A stretch of DNA of 64,000 nucleotides from Algoriella xinjiangensis (GTDB lineage Bacteria; Bacteroidota; Bacteroidia; Flavobacteriales; Weeksellaceae): NCBI RefSeq assembly GCF_900115015.1, contig NZ_FOUZ01000001.1:1-64000 (forward strand), given 5' to 3'. The notes under the pieces are model-generated. The model ran no database searches and was not told the origin of the DNA. It saw only the letters and a program-made list of their open reading frames with translations. Made by a program: the position numbers and the translations under genes. Positions within the stretch are counted from its first letter, which is position 1. Each line of letters opens with the position of its first letter. Of the stretch, positions 17,663-26,934 are shown one piece after another.

Positions 17663-19897
17663 CTAATTTTTATAGGTTCTTTTTACAGACTGTATCCCTT
17701 CTACTGCTTTTAATTCGGCCATTACTTTTTCTAATTCAGCTTTGTTTTTAACCGAAACTGTAATTTTTCCGTCAAAAATACCTGCGTCTTCAGACAAATT
17801 TATACTGTGCATATTCAACGAATTATTCTTCGAAATGACCAATGTAATATCGCTTACCATACCCGAACGATCTAAACCTTGTAACTCTATCAACGCTTTA
17901 AATTCGCGTTCTGATGAGTCTATCCATTTGGCTTTTATAATACGATACGCATAATTTGCTTGCAACGAAACCGAGTTTGGACAATCTACTTTATGTACTT
18001 TTATACCTTTAGAAACTGTTATAAAACCAAAAACTTTATCACCTGCAATTGGGTTACAACAACTCGCTAATTCGTAATCTAAACGTTCTTCATCATTACC
18101 AAAAACAAGGCTATCTAATTTTGATTTATCAGCCGGAATTTCTTCTTTTTTAGCTGTACTGAAAGTTGATTTTCTGAAACGATTAATCAATCCTGTAAAA
18201 CCAGTATTTCGCTCTGCAAATTTTCTTAAATCATTGTTATCAATGATTCCCATTGCAACATTATAAAAAATATCTTGGCTAGAACTTAACTTAAAGTATT
18301 GCTGTAACTGATTAATTATATTTTCATTATAATCAACCTTTAAGTGTCTTAATTTACGCTGTAAAATTTCTTTTCCATCTTCGGCAACTTTACGTTTATC
18401 CGAATTTAAAGACGCTTTTACTTTACTACGCGCTTTACTTGTTACAACATAATCTAACCATTCTAATTTTGGTTTTTGTTGTGTAGAAGTTATAATTTCT
18501 ACTTGATCGCCACTTTGTAATTTATGTGACAACGGATACAATTTTCCATTTACTTTTGCACCCAAACAATGATCGCCAACATTACTGTGAATAGAGTACG
18601 CAAAATCTAGTGAACTAGCGCCTTTTGGTAACGAATGTAAATCTCCTTTTGGTGTAAAAACATAGATTTCTTTTGAATACAGATTAAATTTAAAGTTATC
18701 CATAAATTCAACTGCATCTTTTGTATCCTCTTGCTCTAACATTTCGCGAACTTGATGAATCCAATCGTCAACTTTTGTATCATCTTCGGATACATTTTCT
18801 TTGTATTTATAATGTGCCGCAATACCCATTTCTGCAACTTCGTCCATTCTTTCGGAACGAATTTGAACTTCTACCCAACGCGCTTGTGGTCCCATAACCG
18901 TAACGTGTAACGATTCGTAACCAGTTGTTTTTGGCTGAGAAATCCAATCGCGCATACGTTTTGGATTTGGAATAAAAAGATCCGTAATCAACGAATAAAT
19001 TTTCCAAGCGACAAATTTTTCATTTTTACGATCAGAACGATAAATCACACGAATTGCAAATAAATCAAAAACTTCTTCAAAAGGAATTCCTTGACTTACC
19101 GTTTTTCTGTAAATAGAGTTTATAGATTTTGAGCGTCCTTTTATCTCAAATTCTAAACCTTCGGCTTCAAGTTTTTCATTAATTAATTGACAAAAATCGT
19201 TAATGTATTTTTCTCTATCAGACTTCGTTTCTGTTAATTTTTGTTCAATATCACGGTATGCTTCTGGCTGTGTGTATTTTAAACTTAAATCTTCTAATTC
19301 AGATTTTATATTATAAAGTCCCATTCTATGCGCCAATGGAGCATAAATAAAAGTCGTTTCCGAAGCAATTTTTAGTTGTTTGTCTTCGCGCATACTTTCT
19401 AGCGTACGCATGTTATGAAGTCGATCGGCAATTTTAATCAAAATAACACGAACATCTTCGGATAACGTTAACAACAGTTTTTTATAATTTTCGGATTGAA
19501 TGGATAAATCTTGACGATTTAAGACCGAAATCTTTGTTAAACCATCAATAATTTTCGCAATCTTTTTTCCGAAAAGTTTTTCTATATCTTCTACCGTATA
19601 ATCTGTGTCTTCTACAACATCGTGCATTAACGCCGCAGCAATTGATGTTGCGCCCAAACCAATTTCATCAGCCACAATTTTTGCAACCGCAATTGGATGA
19701 TAAATATATGGTTCGCCTGTTTTTCTACGTTGATCTTTGTGTCCATCAACAGCCAAATCAAATGCCTTACGAATCAATTTTTTGTCGTCGTCGGATAATG
19801 TAACGTATGTGTTTTGAAGCATCTCTTTATAACGTCTTGTTATCTCGATGTTTTCGCGCTCTAACTGCTCTTCTGTAATAACGTAAGGAGTTTCCAT
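17663..19897 (-). CDS. Bifunctional (p)ppGpp synthetase/hydrolase (RelA/SpoT)
   Basis: 744 residues with the full long-RSH layout. HD hydrolase domain (His53, His67, MHDVVEDT with His92, Asp93, Glu96, Asp97), synthetase domain (KGRSKSINSIYRK, FDLFAIRVIY, VEVQIRSERMDEVAEMGIAAHYKYKE, about 240-370), TGS domain (IYVFTPKGDLHSLPKGASSLDFA, about 410-470), a Cys-rich SCCNPIAGDKV helix, and a C-terminal ACT domain (about 665-744). Both catalytic centres look intact, so it should make and degrade the stringent-response alarmone. Single gene. Confidence 0.97.
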   Translation of the reverse strand: METPYVITEEQLERENIEITRRYKEMLQNTYVTLSDDDKKLIRKAFDLAVDGHKDQRRKTGEPYIYHPIAVAKIVADEIGLGATSIAAALMHDVVEDTDYTVEDIEKLFGKKIAKIIDGLTKISVLNRQDLSIQSENYKKLLLTLSEDVRVILIKIADRLHNMRTLESMREDKQLKIASETTFIYAPLAHRMGLYNIKSELEDLSLKYTQPEAYRDIEQKLTETKSDREKYINDFCQLINEKLEAEGLEFEIKGRSKSINSIYRKTVSQGIPFEEVFDLFAIRVIYRSDRKNEKFVAWKIYSLITDLFIPNPKRMRDWISQPKTTGYESLHVTVMGPQARWVEVQIRSERMDEVAEMGIAAHYKYKENVSEDDTKVDDWIHQVREMLEQEDTKDAVEFMDNFKFNLYSKEIYVFTPKGDLHSLPKGASSLDFAYSIHSNVGDHCLGAKVNGKLYPLSHKLQSGDQVEIITSTQQKPKLEWLDYVVTSKARSKVKASLNSDKRKVAEDGKEILQRKLRHLKVDYNENIINQLQQYFKLSSSQDIFYNVAMGIIDNNDLRKFAERNTGFTGLINRFRKSTFSTAKKEEIPADKSKLDSLVFGNDEERLDYELASCCNPIAGDKVFGFITVSKGIKVHKVDCPNSVSLQANYAYRIIKAKWIDSSEREFKALIELQGLDRSGMVSDITLVISKNNSLNMHSINLSEDAGIFDGKITVSVKNKAELEKVMAELKAVEGIQSVKRTYKN

Positions 19898-20042
19898 CTT
19901 TCTAAGTTTTGGTAATAGTTAAGTTATTTTTAAATTAAAAAATATAACTCAATTAAAAAATAAATATACGAGTTTTTTCTTTTTATGAAAGATGTAAATA
20001 TAATTGTGCTTTTAAAATTTAAATAATCAGTATAAAGTCTAT

Positions 20043-20050
20043 TATTTTTG
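20043..20050 (+). promoter_or_regulatory. -7 box of the Nramp gene
   Basis: TATTTTTG, an exact TAnnTTTG, 40 bases upstream of the ATG at 20091. Confidence 0.35.
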
Positions 20051-20090
20051 ATGATTTTTACACTAAATTTGAGTTAGAAACAACTAACAA

Positions 20091-21968
20091 ATGTCTTATC
20101 ACTCTCAAAATAAATCTTTAGAAGACGTACATGAAAGTGTCCAAATAAAGAAAGGTAAATTCAAAAAAATACTAAGCTTCTTTGGACCAGCATATTTAAT
20201 AAGTGTTGGTTACATGGATCCTGGAAACTGGGCAACCGACTTGGCTGGCGGAAGTCAATTTGGGTATACATTAATTTGGGTTTTGTTAATGAGCAACATT
20301 ATGGCATTGTTGTTACAAAGTTTATGCACACGTTTAGGAATTGTTCGTGGTAAAGATTTAGCACAATGTAACCGCGAAACGTATCCAAAAGGAATGAATT
20401 ATGTGCTTTATATTTTAGCCGAAATAGCAATTGCAGCTTGCGATTTAGCCGAAATACTTGGAATGGCAATTGGACTAAATTTACTTTTTGGGATTGATTT
20501 GATATATGGTGTTTTAATTAGTTTTTTAGATACATTTCTTTTGTTGTATTTACAACGACTTGGCATGCGAAAAATGGAACTTTTTATTGTCAGTTTAGTT
20601 GCCTTGATTGGTTTATGTTTTTTAACTGAAATGTTTTTTGCAAAACCCGATTTTGGTGAAATTGCCAAAGGTTTTATTCCGTCTATTCCAAATAGTGCAG
20701 CGCTTTACATTAGTATTGGAATAATTGGCGCAACGGTTATGCCTCATAATCTCTATTTACATTCGGCACTTGTCCAAACACGGCAAATAAAACGGGATGA
20801 TAATTCGATAAAAAAAGCACTTAAATATAACTTTTGGGACAGTGCAATTGCTTTAAATTTAGCTTTTCTAGTAAATGCTGCAATCCTTATATTAGCTGCA
20901 TCCGTTTTTCATAAAAATGGGTATCACGAAGTTGCAGAATTAAGCGATGCGTATCATTTATTAGGAACAACTCTAGGAACAGATTTAGCTCCGAAATTAT
21001 TTGCTGTTGCCTTAATTTTAGCGGGTCAAAGTTCTACGATTACAGGAACATTGGCAGGTCAAATTGTGATGGAAGGCTATTTACATTTGAGAATTAATCC
21101 AATACTTCGTCGTATTTTAACTCGTTTATTAGCTGTTGTTCCGGCAGTAGTTGTCATTTTAGTTTTTGGAGAAAAAGAAGTTGGTTCGCTCCTTATTTTT
21201 AGTCAAGTTATTTTAAGTATGCAACTTGCATTTGCGGTTATTCCGTTGATTCATTTTGTGAGTGATAAAGGTAAAATGGGGAATTTCACAATCAATACAA
21301 CAACCAAATTTTTTGCTTGGACAATTGCTTTTATTATTTCTTTTCTGAATGCACAATTGGTTTACGAAGAGTTTGGAAAATGGATGGCTCTAAAACAATC
21401 GTATTCATTAAATATCTTGCTAGTTGGTTTAGAAATTGGTTTATTAGTTTTATTATTATTGACATTTTTTATTCCAATTTTCCTGAAAAAGAAAAAAGAA
21501 CAAGACAAAGAAATTCACGAACCTTTTGAAAGTTTTACTTTAGAAGAAATCTCAAAACAGCATTTTGAACGAATTGTTGTGGCGTTAGATTTTTCTAAAA
21601 CTGATAAAAAAGTAATTAATTACGCAACACAATTAGCTACTCCTCAGTCCAAATTAATTTTAGTCCATGTTGTAGAAAGCGCTTCGGTAAAATATACAGG
21701 AGAAAAAACTAATGATGCTGAAGCAAAATCTGATTTGAAACGTTTGGAGCAATATGCAGAAATTCTGCGTCCATTGTTTCATGAAACAAAAATAGAATTA
21801 GGTTACAATAATCGTGTGGAAACAATTGCAAAAATTTGTCAAGATCATCATGCAGATTTGATCATTGTTGGCTCGCACGGACATCGTGGTTTTATGGATT
21901 TTATATTTGGAGAAACCATTAATAAATTGCGTCATCGTGTCAATATTCCCGTTTTCATTGCAAAATAA
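20091..21968 (+). CDS. mntH: Nramp-family divalent metal transporter fused to a universal stress (UspA) domain
   Basis: 625 residues. Residues about 30-480 form an Nramp transporter with the TM1 metal motif DPGN (43-46), the TM6 motif MPHNLYLHS, and ten or more hydrophobic segments. It imports manganese or iron with protons. After a charged linker (KKKKEQDKE), residues about 497-625 form a UspA domain (ERIVVALDFSKTDKK ... IIVGSHGHRGFMDF). The ATP-loop is recognisable, but the usual terminal Ser/Thr position is not clearly kept. The cytoplasmic Usp tail may sense nucleotide state and gate transport; that is inference. Confidence 0.92.
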   Translation: MSYHSQNKSLEDVHESVQIKKGKFKKILSFFGPAYLISVGYMDPGNWATDLAGGSQFGYTLIWVLLMSNIMALLLQSLCTRLGIVRGKDLAQCNRETYPKGMNYVLYILAEIAIAACDLAEILGMAIGLNLLFGIDLIYGVLISFLDTFLLLYLQRLGMRKMELFIVSLVALIGLCFLTEMFFAKPDFGEIAKGFIPSIPNSAALYISIGIIGATVMPHNLYLHSALVQTRQIKRDDNSIKKALKYNFWDSAIALNLAFLVNAAILILAASVFHKNGYHEVAELSDAYHLLGTTLGTDLAPKLFAVALILAGQSSTITGTLAGQIVMEGYLHLRINPILRRILTRLLAVVPAVVVILVFGEKEVGSLLIFSQVILSMQLAFAVIPLIHFVSDKGKMGNFTINTTTKFFAWTIAFIISFLNAQLVYEEFGKWMALKQSYSLNILLVGLEIGLLVLLLLTFFIPIFLKKKKEQDKEIHEPFESFTLEEISKQHFERIVVALDFSKTDKKVINYATQLATPQSKLILVHVVESASVKYTGEKTNDAEAKSDLKRLEQYAEILRPLFHETKIELGYNNRVETIAKICQDHHADLIIVGSHGHRGFMDFIFGETINKLRHRVNIPVFIAK

Positions 21969-21976
21969 AAAAACAA

Positions 21977-22012
21977 CAAATCCATTTAAAGTAAAGCTTT
22001 AAATGGATTTTG
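21977..22012. terminator. Bidirectional terminator between the Nramp and ankyrin genes
   Basis: Stem AAATCCATTTAAA / TTTAAATGGATTT with a 7-base loop, between convergent genes. Confidence 0.82.
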
Positions 22013-22040
22013 TTATCTAACTAAAAATTAAATATATTTA

Positions 22041-22550
22041 TTATTGAGATAATAATGAAATCATCTCTTTATTATCTTGCATAATTGCATGATCTTTTGC
22101 CGTTTTACCTCTACTATCTGATAAAGTTAAATCAGCGCCATTTGTAATTAATTGTTTTGCAATCTCATTTTGACCAAATGTTGCTGCAAATATTAAAGCT
22201 GAAGCTCCACTAAAATTAATTTGGTTAATATCAGTTTTATTCTCTATTAATAATGTTGCTATTTCTGAGAATCCTCTAAAAGAAGCGCCCATTAAAGCTG
22301 TATTTCCTGATTTGTCTTGTGGATTTGCTCCTTTTGCTAATAAAACCTTTGCAGCTTCTTTATTATTGTTATATACAGCTAAAATTAAAGGTGTAAAACC
22401 ACGCTCATTAGCTTCGTTTACATCATTTCCATCAGCGATTAACTGCTCAATTTCTGCTATATTATTTGATCTAGATGCCGAAAATAAATCTTGTGCAGTT
22501 ACAATATTTAAGGCGAATAAAAAGGCGAATATTATGGTATACTTTTTCAT
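22041..22550 (-). CDS. Exported ankyrin-repeat protein, catalase partner
   Basis: 169 residues with a signal peptide (cut near VTAQD), then about four ankyrin repeats: NIAEIEQLIADGNDVNEANE, GFTPLILAVYNNNKEAAKVL, GNTALMGASFRGFSEIATLL and GASALIFAATFGQNEIAKQL. It lies 59 bases downstream of the exported catalase gene on the same strand. Catalase plus ankyrin pairs (katA-ankB) occur in several bacteria, where the ankyrin protein helps the periplasmic catalase; a chaperone-like role here is inference. Confidence 0.88.
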   Translation of the reverse strand: MKKYTIIFAFLFALNIVTAQDLFSASRSNNIAEIEQLIADGNDVNEANERGFTPLILAVYNNNKEAAKVLLAKGANPQDKSGNTALMGASFRGFSEIATLLIENKTDINQINFSGASALIFAATFGQNEIAKQLITNGADLTLSDSRGKTAKDHAIMQDNKEMISLLSQ

Positions 22551-22609
22551 GTTTATTGATTTTTGTTTAAAGTCAGAGAACGGAAATCAATCCGTTCTCA
22601 TCCAAATAT

Positions 22610-24133
22610 TTATTTAGGTAAATATTGCTTTACATCGTTAATAGAAGTATTTGTAGCCTTCATTAAACGTGTTCCGTATTCACTATTTGCTTGGTAAAAT
22701 TGCGCAATCATTTTATAAACAATTACTTTATTATTAACTGCATTTAAAGCGCCAGATAAATTTTTGATTAAATTATCTTGGTCTTTTTTAGAAAATGCTA
22801 AATATAATTCACCTGCTTGTTGAAAGTTGTTTTCTTTATCAATAACATCTTGAACAGTTTTAGTTCCTGCAACAAATTCGGTTGCAGAATATTCAAATTT
22901 TGCGTTTTCAACATAATCTGGACGACTTGTAGCTGGCTGATAGTTTACGTTTCCTTTTTGCTCTCGCATAGACATGTAACCATCTTTGTTATTGTTTGTC
23001 ACTTTAACAATTGGTGCGTTTACAGCTATTTGCTGAAAATTACCTGTTAAACGGTGACGTTGTGTATCTCCGTAAGAAAATAAACGACCTTGTAATAATT
23101 TATCTTCAGAAGGCTCGATACCAGGAACCAAAGTTGCCGGAGAATATGCCGCAGATTCTACTTGTTGAAAGTAATTTTCTGGATTTTTATTTAAAGTCAT
23201 TGTACCAACTTTAACCGATTTAACCTGATCTGCTGGCCAAATTTTAGTTACATCAACTGGATTGAAATCAAATTTATCAAAATCTGCTTTCTTCATCATT
23301 TGCACGTATAAATCCCATTTCGGAAAATTACCTTTATCTATCTCGTTACGTAAATCTAATGTCGCATGTTCAATTGCCATTGACTGGATTTTAGCTGCTT
23401 CATCCGTATTCAAATTCTTAACCTCTTGCTGAGGTACCCATTTGTATTTAACATAAGTAACTTCACCTGCATCATTAATCCATTTGTAAGCATGTACTCC
23501 ATTTCCTTCCATTTGGCGGTAGTTAGCTGGCGTTCCGTAATCTGAAAACAACCAAGTTAACATGTGTGCACCTTCTGGCATTTCAGAGAAAAAATCGAAA
23601 ACACGATTCGGATCAGAAGCACCATTGGTTACCGGAGAAGGATGAAATGCGTGAACCATATCTGGAAAATTGATGGCATCACGAATAAAAAATACGGGTA
23701 AATTATTTCCAACTAAATCGTAATTACCTTCTTGTGTATAAAATTTAACGGCAAATCCGCGTGGATCACGGTAAGTTTCTGGAGAACCAGCTTGATGAGT
23801 TACAGTAGAAAAACGTACAACCAAAGGCGTTTTTTTACCTGCTTGTGATAAGAAATCTGCTTTTGTTACATCTGAGAAATCAGCTGAAGCAACAAATTCA
23901 CCAAAAGCACCTGCACCACGTGCATGAACAACGCGTTCTGGAATTTTTTCACGATCAAAAGCTGCTAATTTTTCTAATAAAGTAAAATCTTCTAATAAAA
24001 CTGGTCCGTTTTTACCAACTGTTTTAGAATGTGAATTATCTCCAATCGGTGCTCCCGTATTAGTTGTCATTTGTTGTGCAAAACCTATTGTAGATAAGAA
24101 TGCCAAACTTAATATTAAACTTCTTTTTATCAT
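22610..24133 (-). CDS. katA: Exported heme catalase
   Basis: 507 residues, small-subunit clade catalase. Removes hydrogen peroxide. Catalytic His70 in VVHARGAGAFGEF, distal Asn in the GNNLPVFFIRDAINFPD region, and proximal heme Tyr in RLFSYGDTQRHRLTGN. The first 20 residues are a signal peptide (cut near IGFAQ), so the enzyme should act in the periplasm. A consensus promoter (TTTG-N20-TAGTTTTG) lies upstream. It is followed by an exported ankyrin protein on the same transcript. Confidence 0.97.
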   Translation of the reverse strand: MIKRSLILSLAFLSTIGFAQQMTTNTGAPIGDNSHSKTVGKNGPVLLEDFTLLEKLAAFDREKIPERVVHARGAGAFGEFVASADFSDVTKADFLSQAGKKTPLVVRFSTVTHQAGSPETYRDPRGFAVKFYTQEGNYDLVGNNLPVFFIRDAINFPDMVHAFHPSPVTNGASDPNRVFDFFSEMPEGAHMLTWLFSDYGTPANYRQMEGNGVHAYKWINDAGEVTYVKYKWVPQQEVKNLNTDEAAKIQSMAIEHATLDLRNEIDKGNFPKWDLYVQMMKKADFDKFDFNPVDVTKIWPADQVKSVKVGTMTLNKNPENYFQQVESAAYSPATLVPGIEPSEDKLLQGRLFSYGDTQRHRLTGNFQQIAVNAPIVKVTNNNKDGYMSMREQKGNVNYQPATSRPDYVENAKFEYSATEFVAGTKTVQDVIDKENNFQQAGELYLAFSKKDQDNLIKNLSGALNAVNNKVIVYKMIAQFYQANSEYGTRLMKATNTSINDVKQYLPK

Positions 24134-24173
24134 AATTATAATTTTCTTTACTATTTATCTTTTTAAGACAGAG

Positions 24174-24205
24174 CAAAACTATAATCTCTACAATTATAAA
24201 TCAAA
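24174..24205 (-). promoter_or_regulatory. katA promoter
   Basis: Minus-strand TTTG (24202-24205), a spacer of exactly 20 bases, TAGTTTTG (24174-24181). This is the best full-consensus promoter in the window. The leader to the katA ATG is about 35 bases. No obvious OxyR-type repeat was recognised. Confidence 0.65.
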
Positions 24206-24380
24206 TCTATAATATCTATGACTTATAATTAATTTTTATGATAATTGAATTTAAAGGCGTTAAAGAAGGATTTTTAGCCGTATTGTATTTTTTTATTTTA
24301 GAATAAATTATTTAGATGGAATAAATACAAATTTTAAATAAAATAAGCCGCATATAGCGGCTTTTATGTTATAATTTCTT
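24206..24380. other. Intergenic, no gene seen
   Basis: AT-rich DNA upstream of katA containing only the small hairpin at 24347-24361, which ends the small gene at 24381-24539. Confidence 0.5.
24341..24364 (-). terminator. Terminator of the 52-residue small gene
   Basis: Stem GCCGC / GCGGC (24347-24361) with a 5-base loop, then TTATTTTATTT on the minus strand, 20 bases beyond the small gene's stop. Confidence 0.65.
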
Positions 24381-24539
24381 TCAGCGCGCACGCTCAAAAG
24401 AAATGGAAGGTTTCATTTTTATCGTTTCATTAGCAATCAAAATCATTACGTTTTCATGTTGATTAAACATCCATAATGAGTTTCCTTCAACTTCTACTCC
24501 TTGTTGTGTTCTAACAATTTCTACATTCTTGTACTTCAT
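24381..24539 (-). CDS. Small hypothetical protein (52 residues)
   Basis: ATG at 24539 and TGA at 24381. The sequence begins MKYKNVEIVRTQQGVEVEG and continues with SLWMFNQHENVMILIANETI. It is soluble, has no signal peptide, and looks like a short beta-sheet protein. Support: full-length frame, its own terminator, and position in an otherwise empty 584-base gap. No family recognised; expression is unproven. Confidence 0.5.
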   Translation of the reverse strand: MKYKNVEIVRTQQGVEVEGNSLWMFNQHENVMILIANETIKMKPSISFERAR

Positions 24540-24718
24540 AATTAATTGTTTTAGAGGATGATTACTAATTTTGTGTTAAAATAAAATAATAGCGTTAAAA
24601 CTATTTAACTTTAAAAATTTAATTCATAAAAACCTTTGTTAATGACACTTGTGTGATTATTTTAAATTCATCACAAATTATACCAAAAATAAATACTTAA
24701 ATAAAATTAATGTAAAAT
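24540..24718. other. Intergenic between recG and the small gene
   Basis: AT-rich. No further gene, clear terminator or consensus promoter box was recognised. Confidence 0.45.
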
Positions 24719-26824
24719 TTACGAGATTTGACTCCAGCCAACTTTGTCTTTGTGATGCTCTAAGAAATACTGCTTTGTCCCGTTGTAAATAGGATTAGCC
24801 AATGTCGGATCTTGATTTAAAATAGCTTCCACACATTTTCGCGCAGCATATAAAATTTCTTTGTCCTTTGCCAAATCAGCAATCTTAAAATTTAATACAC
24901 CACTTTGCTGCGTTCCCATCATATCACCTGGTCCACGCAATTCTAAATCTACTTCTGCAACTTTAAAACCGTCATTGGTTTCGCACATGGTTTGAATTCG
25001 TCTTTTAGAAACTTCATTCAATTTTCCGCCCGTCATCAAAATACAATACGATTGTTCGGCTCCACGACCAACACGACCACGCAATTGATGCAATTGAGAC
25101 AAGCCAAAACGCTCAGAATTTTCGATTACCATTACCGATGCATTGGGTACATTTACACCAACTTCTATAACTGTTGTAGCAACAAGAATTTGTGTTTCAT
25201 TATTTTTAAAACGATTCATTTCAAATTCTTTATCCGCAGCTTTTTGTCGTCCATGTACAATACTCACACCATATTCTGGCAACGGAAAAGCACGTGAAAT
25301 ACTTTCGTATCCGTCCATCAAATCTTTTAAATCTAACTTATCAGATTCTTCAATCAGCGGATAAACCACATAAACTTGGCGACCTTTTGCAATTTCGTCT
25401 TTCATAAATTTGAAAACACTTAAACGATGCGCATCAGTTTTATGAAGCGTTTTTATTGGTTTTCGACCTTGTGGCAATTCATCAATCACCGAAACATCTA
25501 AATCGCCGTACATCGTCATCGAAAGTGTACGCGGAATTGGAGTTGCAGTCATTACCAAAACGTGTGGTGGTAATTTTGCTTTGCGCCAAAATTTTGCTCG
25601 TTGCGCCACACCAAAACGATGTTGCTCATCTATAATTGCCAATCCTAAATTATTGAACACAACTTGATCCTCTAACAAAGCATGCGTGCCAATAATAATT
25701 TTAAGTTGACCATTTTCTAAATTTTCTAAAATTGGTTGACGTTTTTTCTTGGTTTTAGAACCCGTTAACAACTCAACCGAAACATCTAAACAGTTTAATA
25801 ATTCGGTAATGCTTTCGTAATGTTGAATCGCTAAAATCTCTGTTGGCGCAATTAAAGCGGCTTGATAACCATTGTCTATCGCAATTAACATCGTTAGCAA
25901 CGCAACCATCGTTTTTCCCGAACCAACATCTCCTTGCAACAAACGATTCATTTGTGCAGGTTGACGTAAATCTGTTCTAATTTCTTTGATGACACGTTTT
26001 TGCGCGCCAGTCAATTCAAAAGGTAAATATTCGTTGTAAAAACGGTTAAAATATTCGCCAACAATAGGAAAAGGATTACTTCTATTTTTTTGTTTATTAA
26101 CTGCTTTTTGCGAAAGATTAATTAAATTAAGAAAGAAAAATTCTTCAAATTTTAAACGACGAACAGCTGCATTTAATTCAACTAAATTCTTTGGAAAATG
26201 AATAGTTTTTAAGGCTTCATTTCGTCCAATTAATTTAAAATGTTGTAAAACGTTTTCTGGAATATTTTCTGGAATTGTAATATTTTCTGCAAAAAGATTT
26301 AACATCATTTTTTGCATCACACGATTAGAAATTCCTTTTTTCTGTAATTTTTCTGTGCTTGGATAAACGGGAAATAATCCCAATTGAACACTTTTAGCGT
26401 CTTCTACCAATTCAACTTCGGGATGCGTAATGCTAAACTTTCCGTTAAATTCATTTGGTTTTCCATAAATTACAACTTCTTTATGCAAATCTGCTTGCAG
26501 TTTTTCCTTTTGCCAAGCTGCAATTTTAAACCAAACCAATTCTAATGTTCCGCTTCCGTCCTGAAATTTACCAACAACACGTTTTATTTTTCCTTGATTA
26601 ATTTCTTCTATTTGAACAATTCGTCCTTTTAATTGAATTTCTGCTGCAGTAGAAGAAATTTCGGAAGTTTTATAAAACTTTGATTTATCGACATATCGAA
26701 AAGGAAAATGTTGAATCAAATCTTCATAACGAAATATTCTAAACTCGCTTTGTAATGTTTTAGCGCGTTCAGGTCCAGCTCCTTTTAAATATTCGATTGT
26801 TTTTTTTAATGGATTTTGGTACAT
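24719..26824 (-). CDS. recG: ATP-dependent DNA helicase RecG
   Basis: 701 residues, normal length. N-terminal wedge/OB domain (about 1-230) that grips the junction, then helicase motifs: Walker A LLQGDVGSGKTMVALL, DEQH box IIDEQHRFGVAQRAKF, motif III VMTATPIPRTLSMTMYGDLD, motif V VATTVIEVGVNVPNAS, and motif VI QLRGRVGRG. It remodels stalled replication forks and Holliday junctions. It is divergent from the thioredoxin-fold gene. Confidence 0.97.
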   Translation of the reverse strand: MYQNPLKKTIEYLKGAGPERAKTLQSEFRIFRYEDLIQHFPFRYVDKSKFYKTSEISSTAAEIQLKGRIVQIEEINQGKIKRVVGKFQDGSGTLELVWFKIAAWQKEKLQADLHKEVVIYGKPNEFNGKFSITHPEVELVEDAKSVQLGLFPVYPSTEKLQKKGISNRVMQKMMLNLFAENITIPENIPENVLQHFKLIGRNEALKTIHFPKNLVELNAAVRRLKFEEFFFLNLINLSQKAVNKQKNRSNPFPIVGEYFNRFYNEYLPFELTGAQKRVIKEIRTDLRQPAQMNRLLQGDVGSGKTMVALLTMLIAIDNGYQAALIAPTEILAIQHYESITELLNCLDVSVELLTGSKTKKKRQPILENLENGQLKIIIGTHALLEDQVVFNNLGLAIIDEQHRFGVAQRAKFWRKAKLPPHVLVMTATPIPRTLSMTMYGDLDVSVIDELPQGRKPIKTLHKTDAHRLSVFKFMKDEIAKGRQVYVVYPLIEESDKLDLKDLMDGYESISRAFPLPEYGVSIVHGRQKAADKEFEMNRFKNNETQILVATTVIEVGVNVPNASVMVIENSERFGLSQLHQLRGRVGRGAEQSYCILMTGGKLNEVSKRRIQTMCETNDGFKVAEVDLELRGPGDMMGTQQSGVLNFKIADLAKDKEILYAARKCVEAILNQDPTLANPIYNGTKQYFLEHHKDKVGWSQIS

Positions 26825-26910
26825 TGTATTCGTCAGAAAGGCTGCAATTTAATAAATTTTAGCGACAAAGAATGTCACTTCGGTTACAAAATAAGCTTGT
26901 AAAAATGCCT

Positions 26911-26918
26911 TATATTTG
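26911..26918 (+). promoter_or_regulatory. -7 box deciding the start of the thioredoxin-fold gene
   Basis: TATATTTG, an exact TAnnTTTG. It lies inside the longest open frame (opening at 26872) and 16 bases before the ATG at 26935, so the upstream start is unlikely to be transcribed. Confidence 0.4.
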
Positions 26919-26934
26919 TATAAAATTAAAACGA

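Noticed and set aside
26872-26934. Upstream extension of the thioredoxin-fold protein
   Set aside because: A consensus -7 box (26911-26918) lies within it, so it is unlikely to be transcribed.
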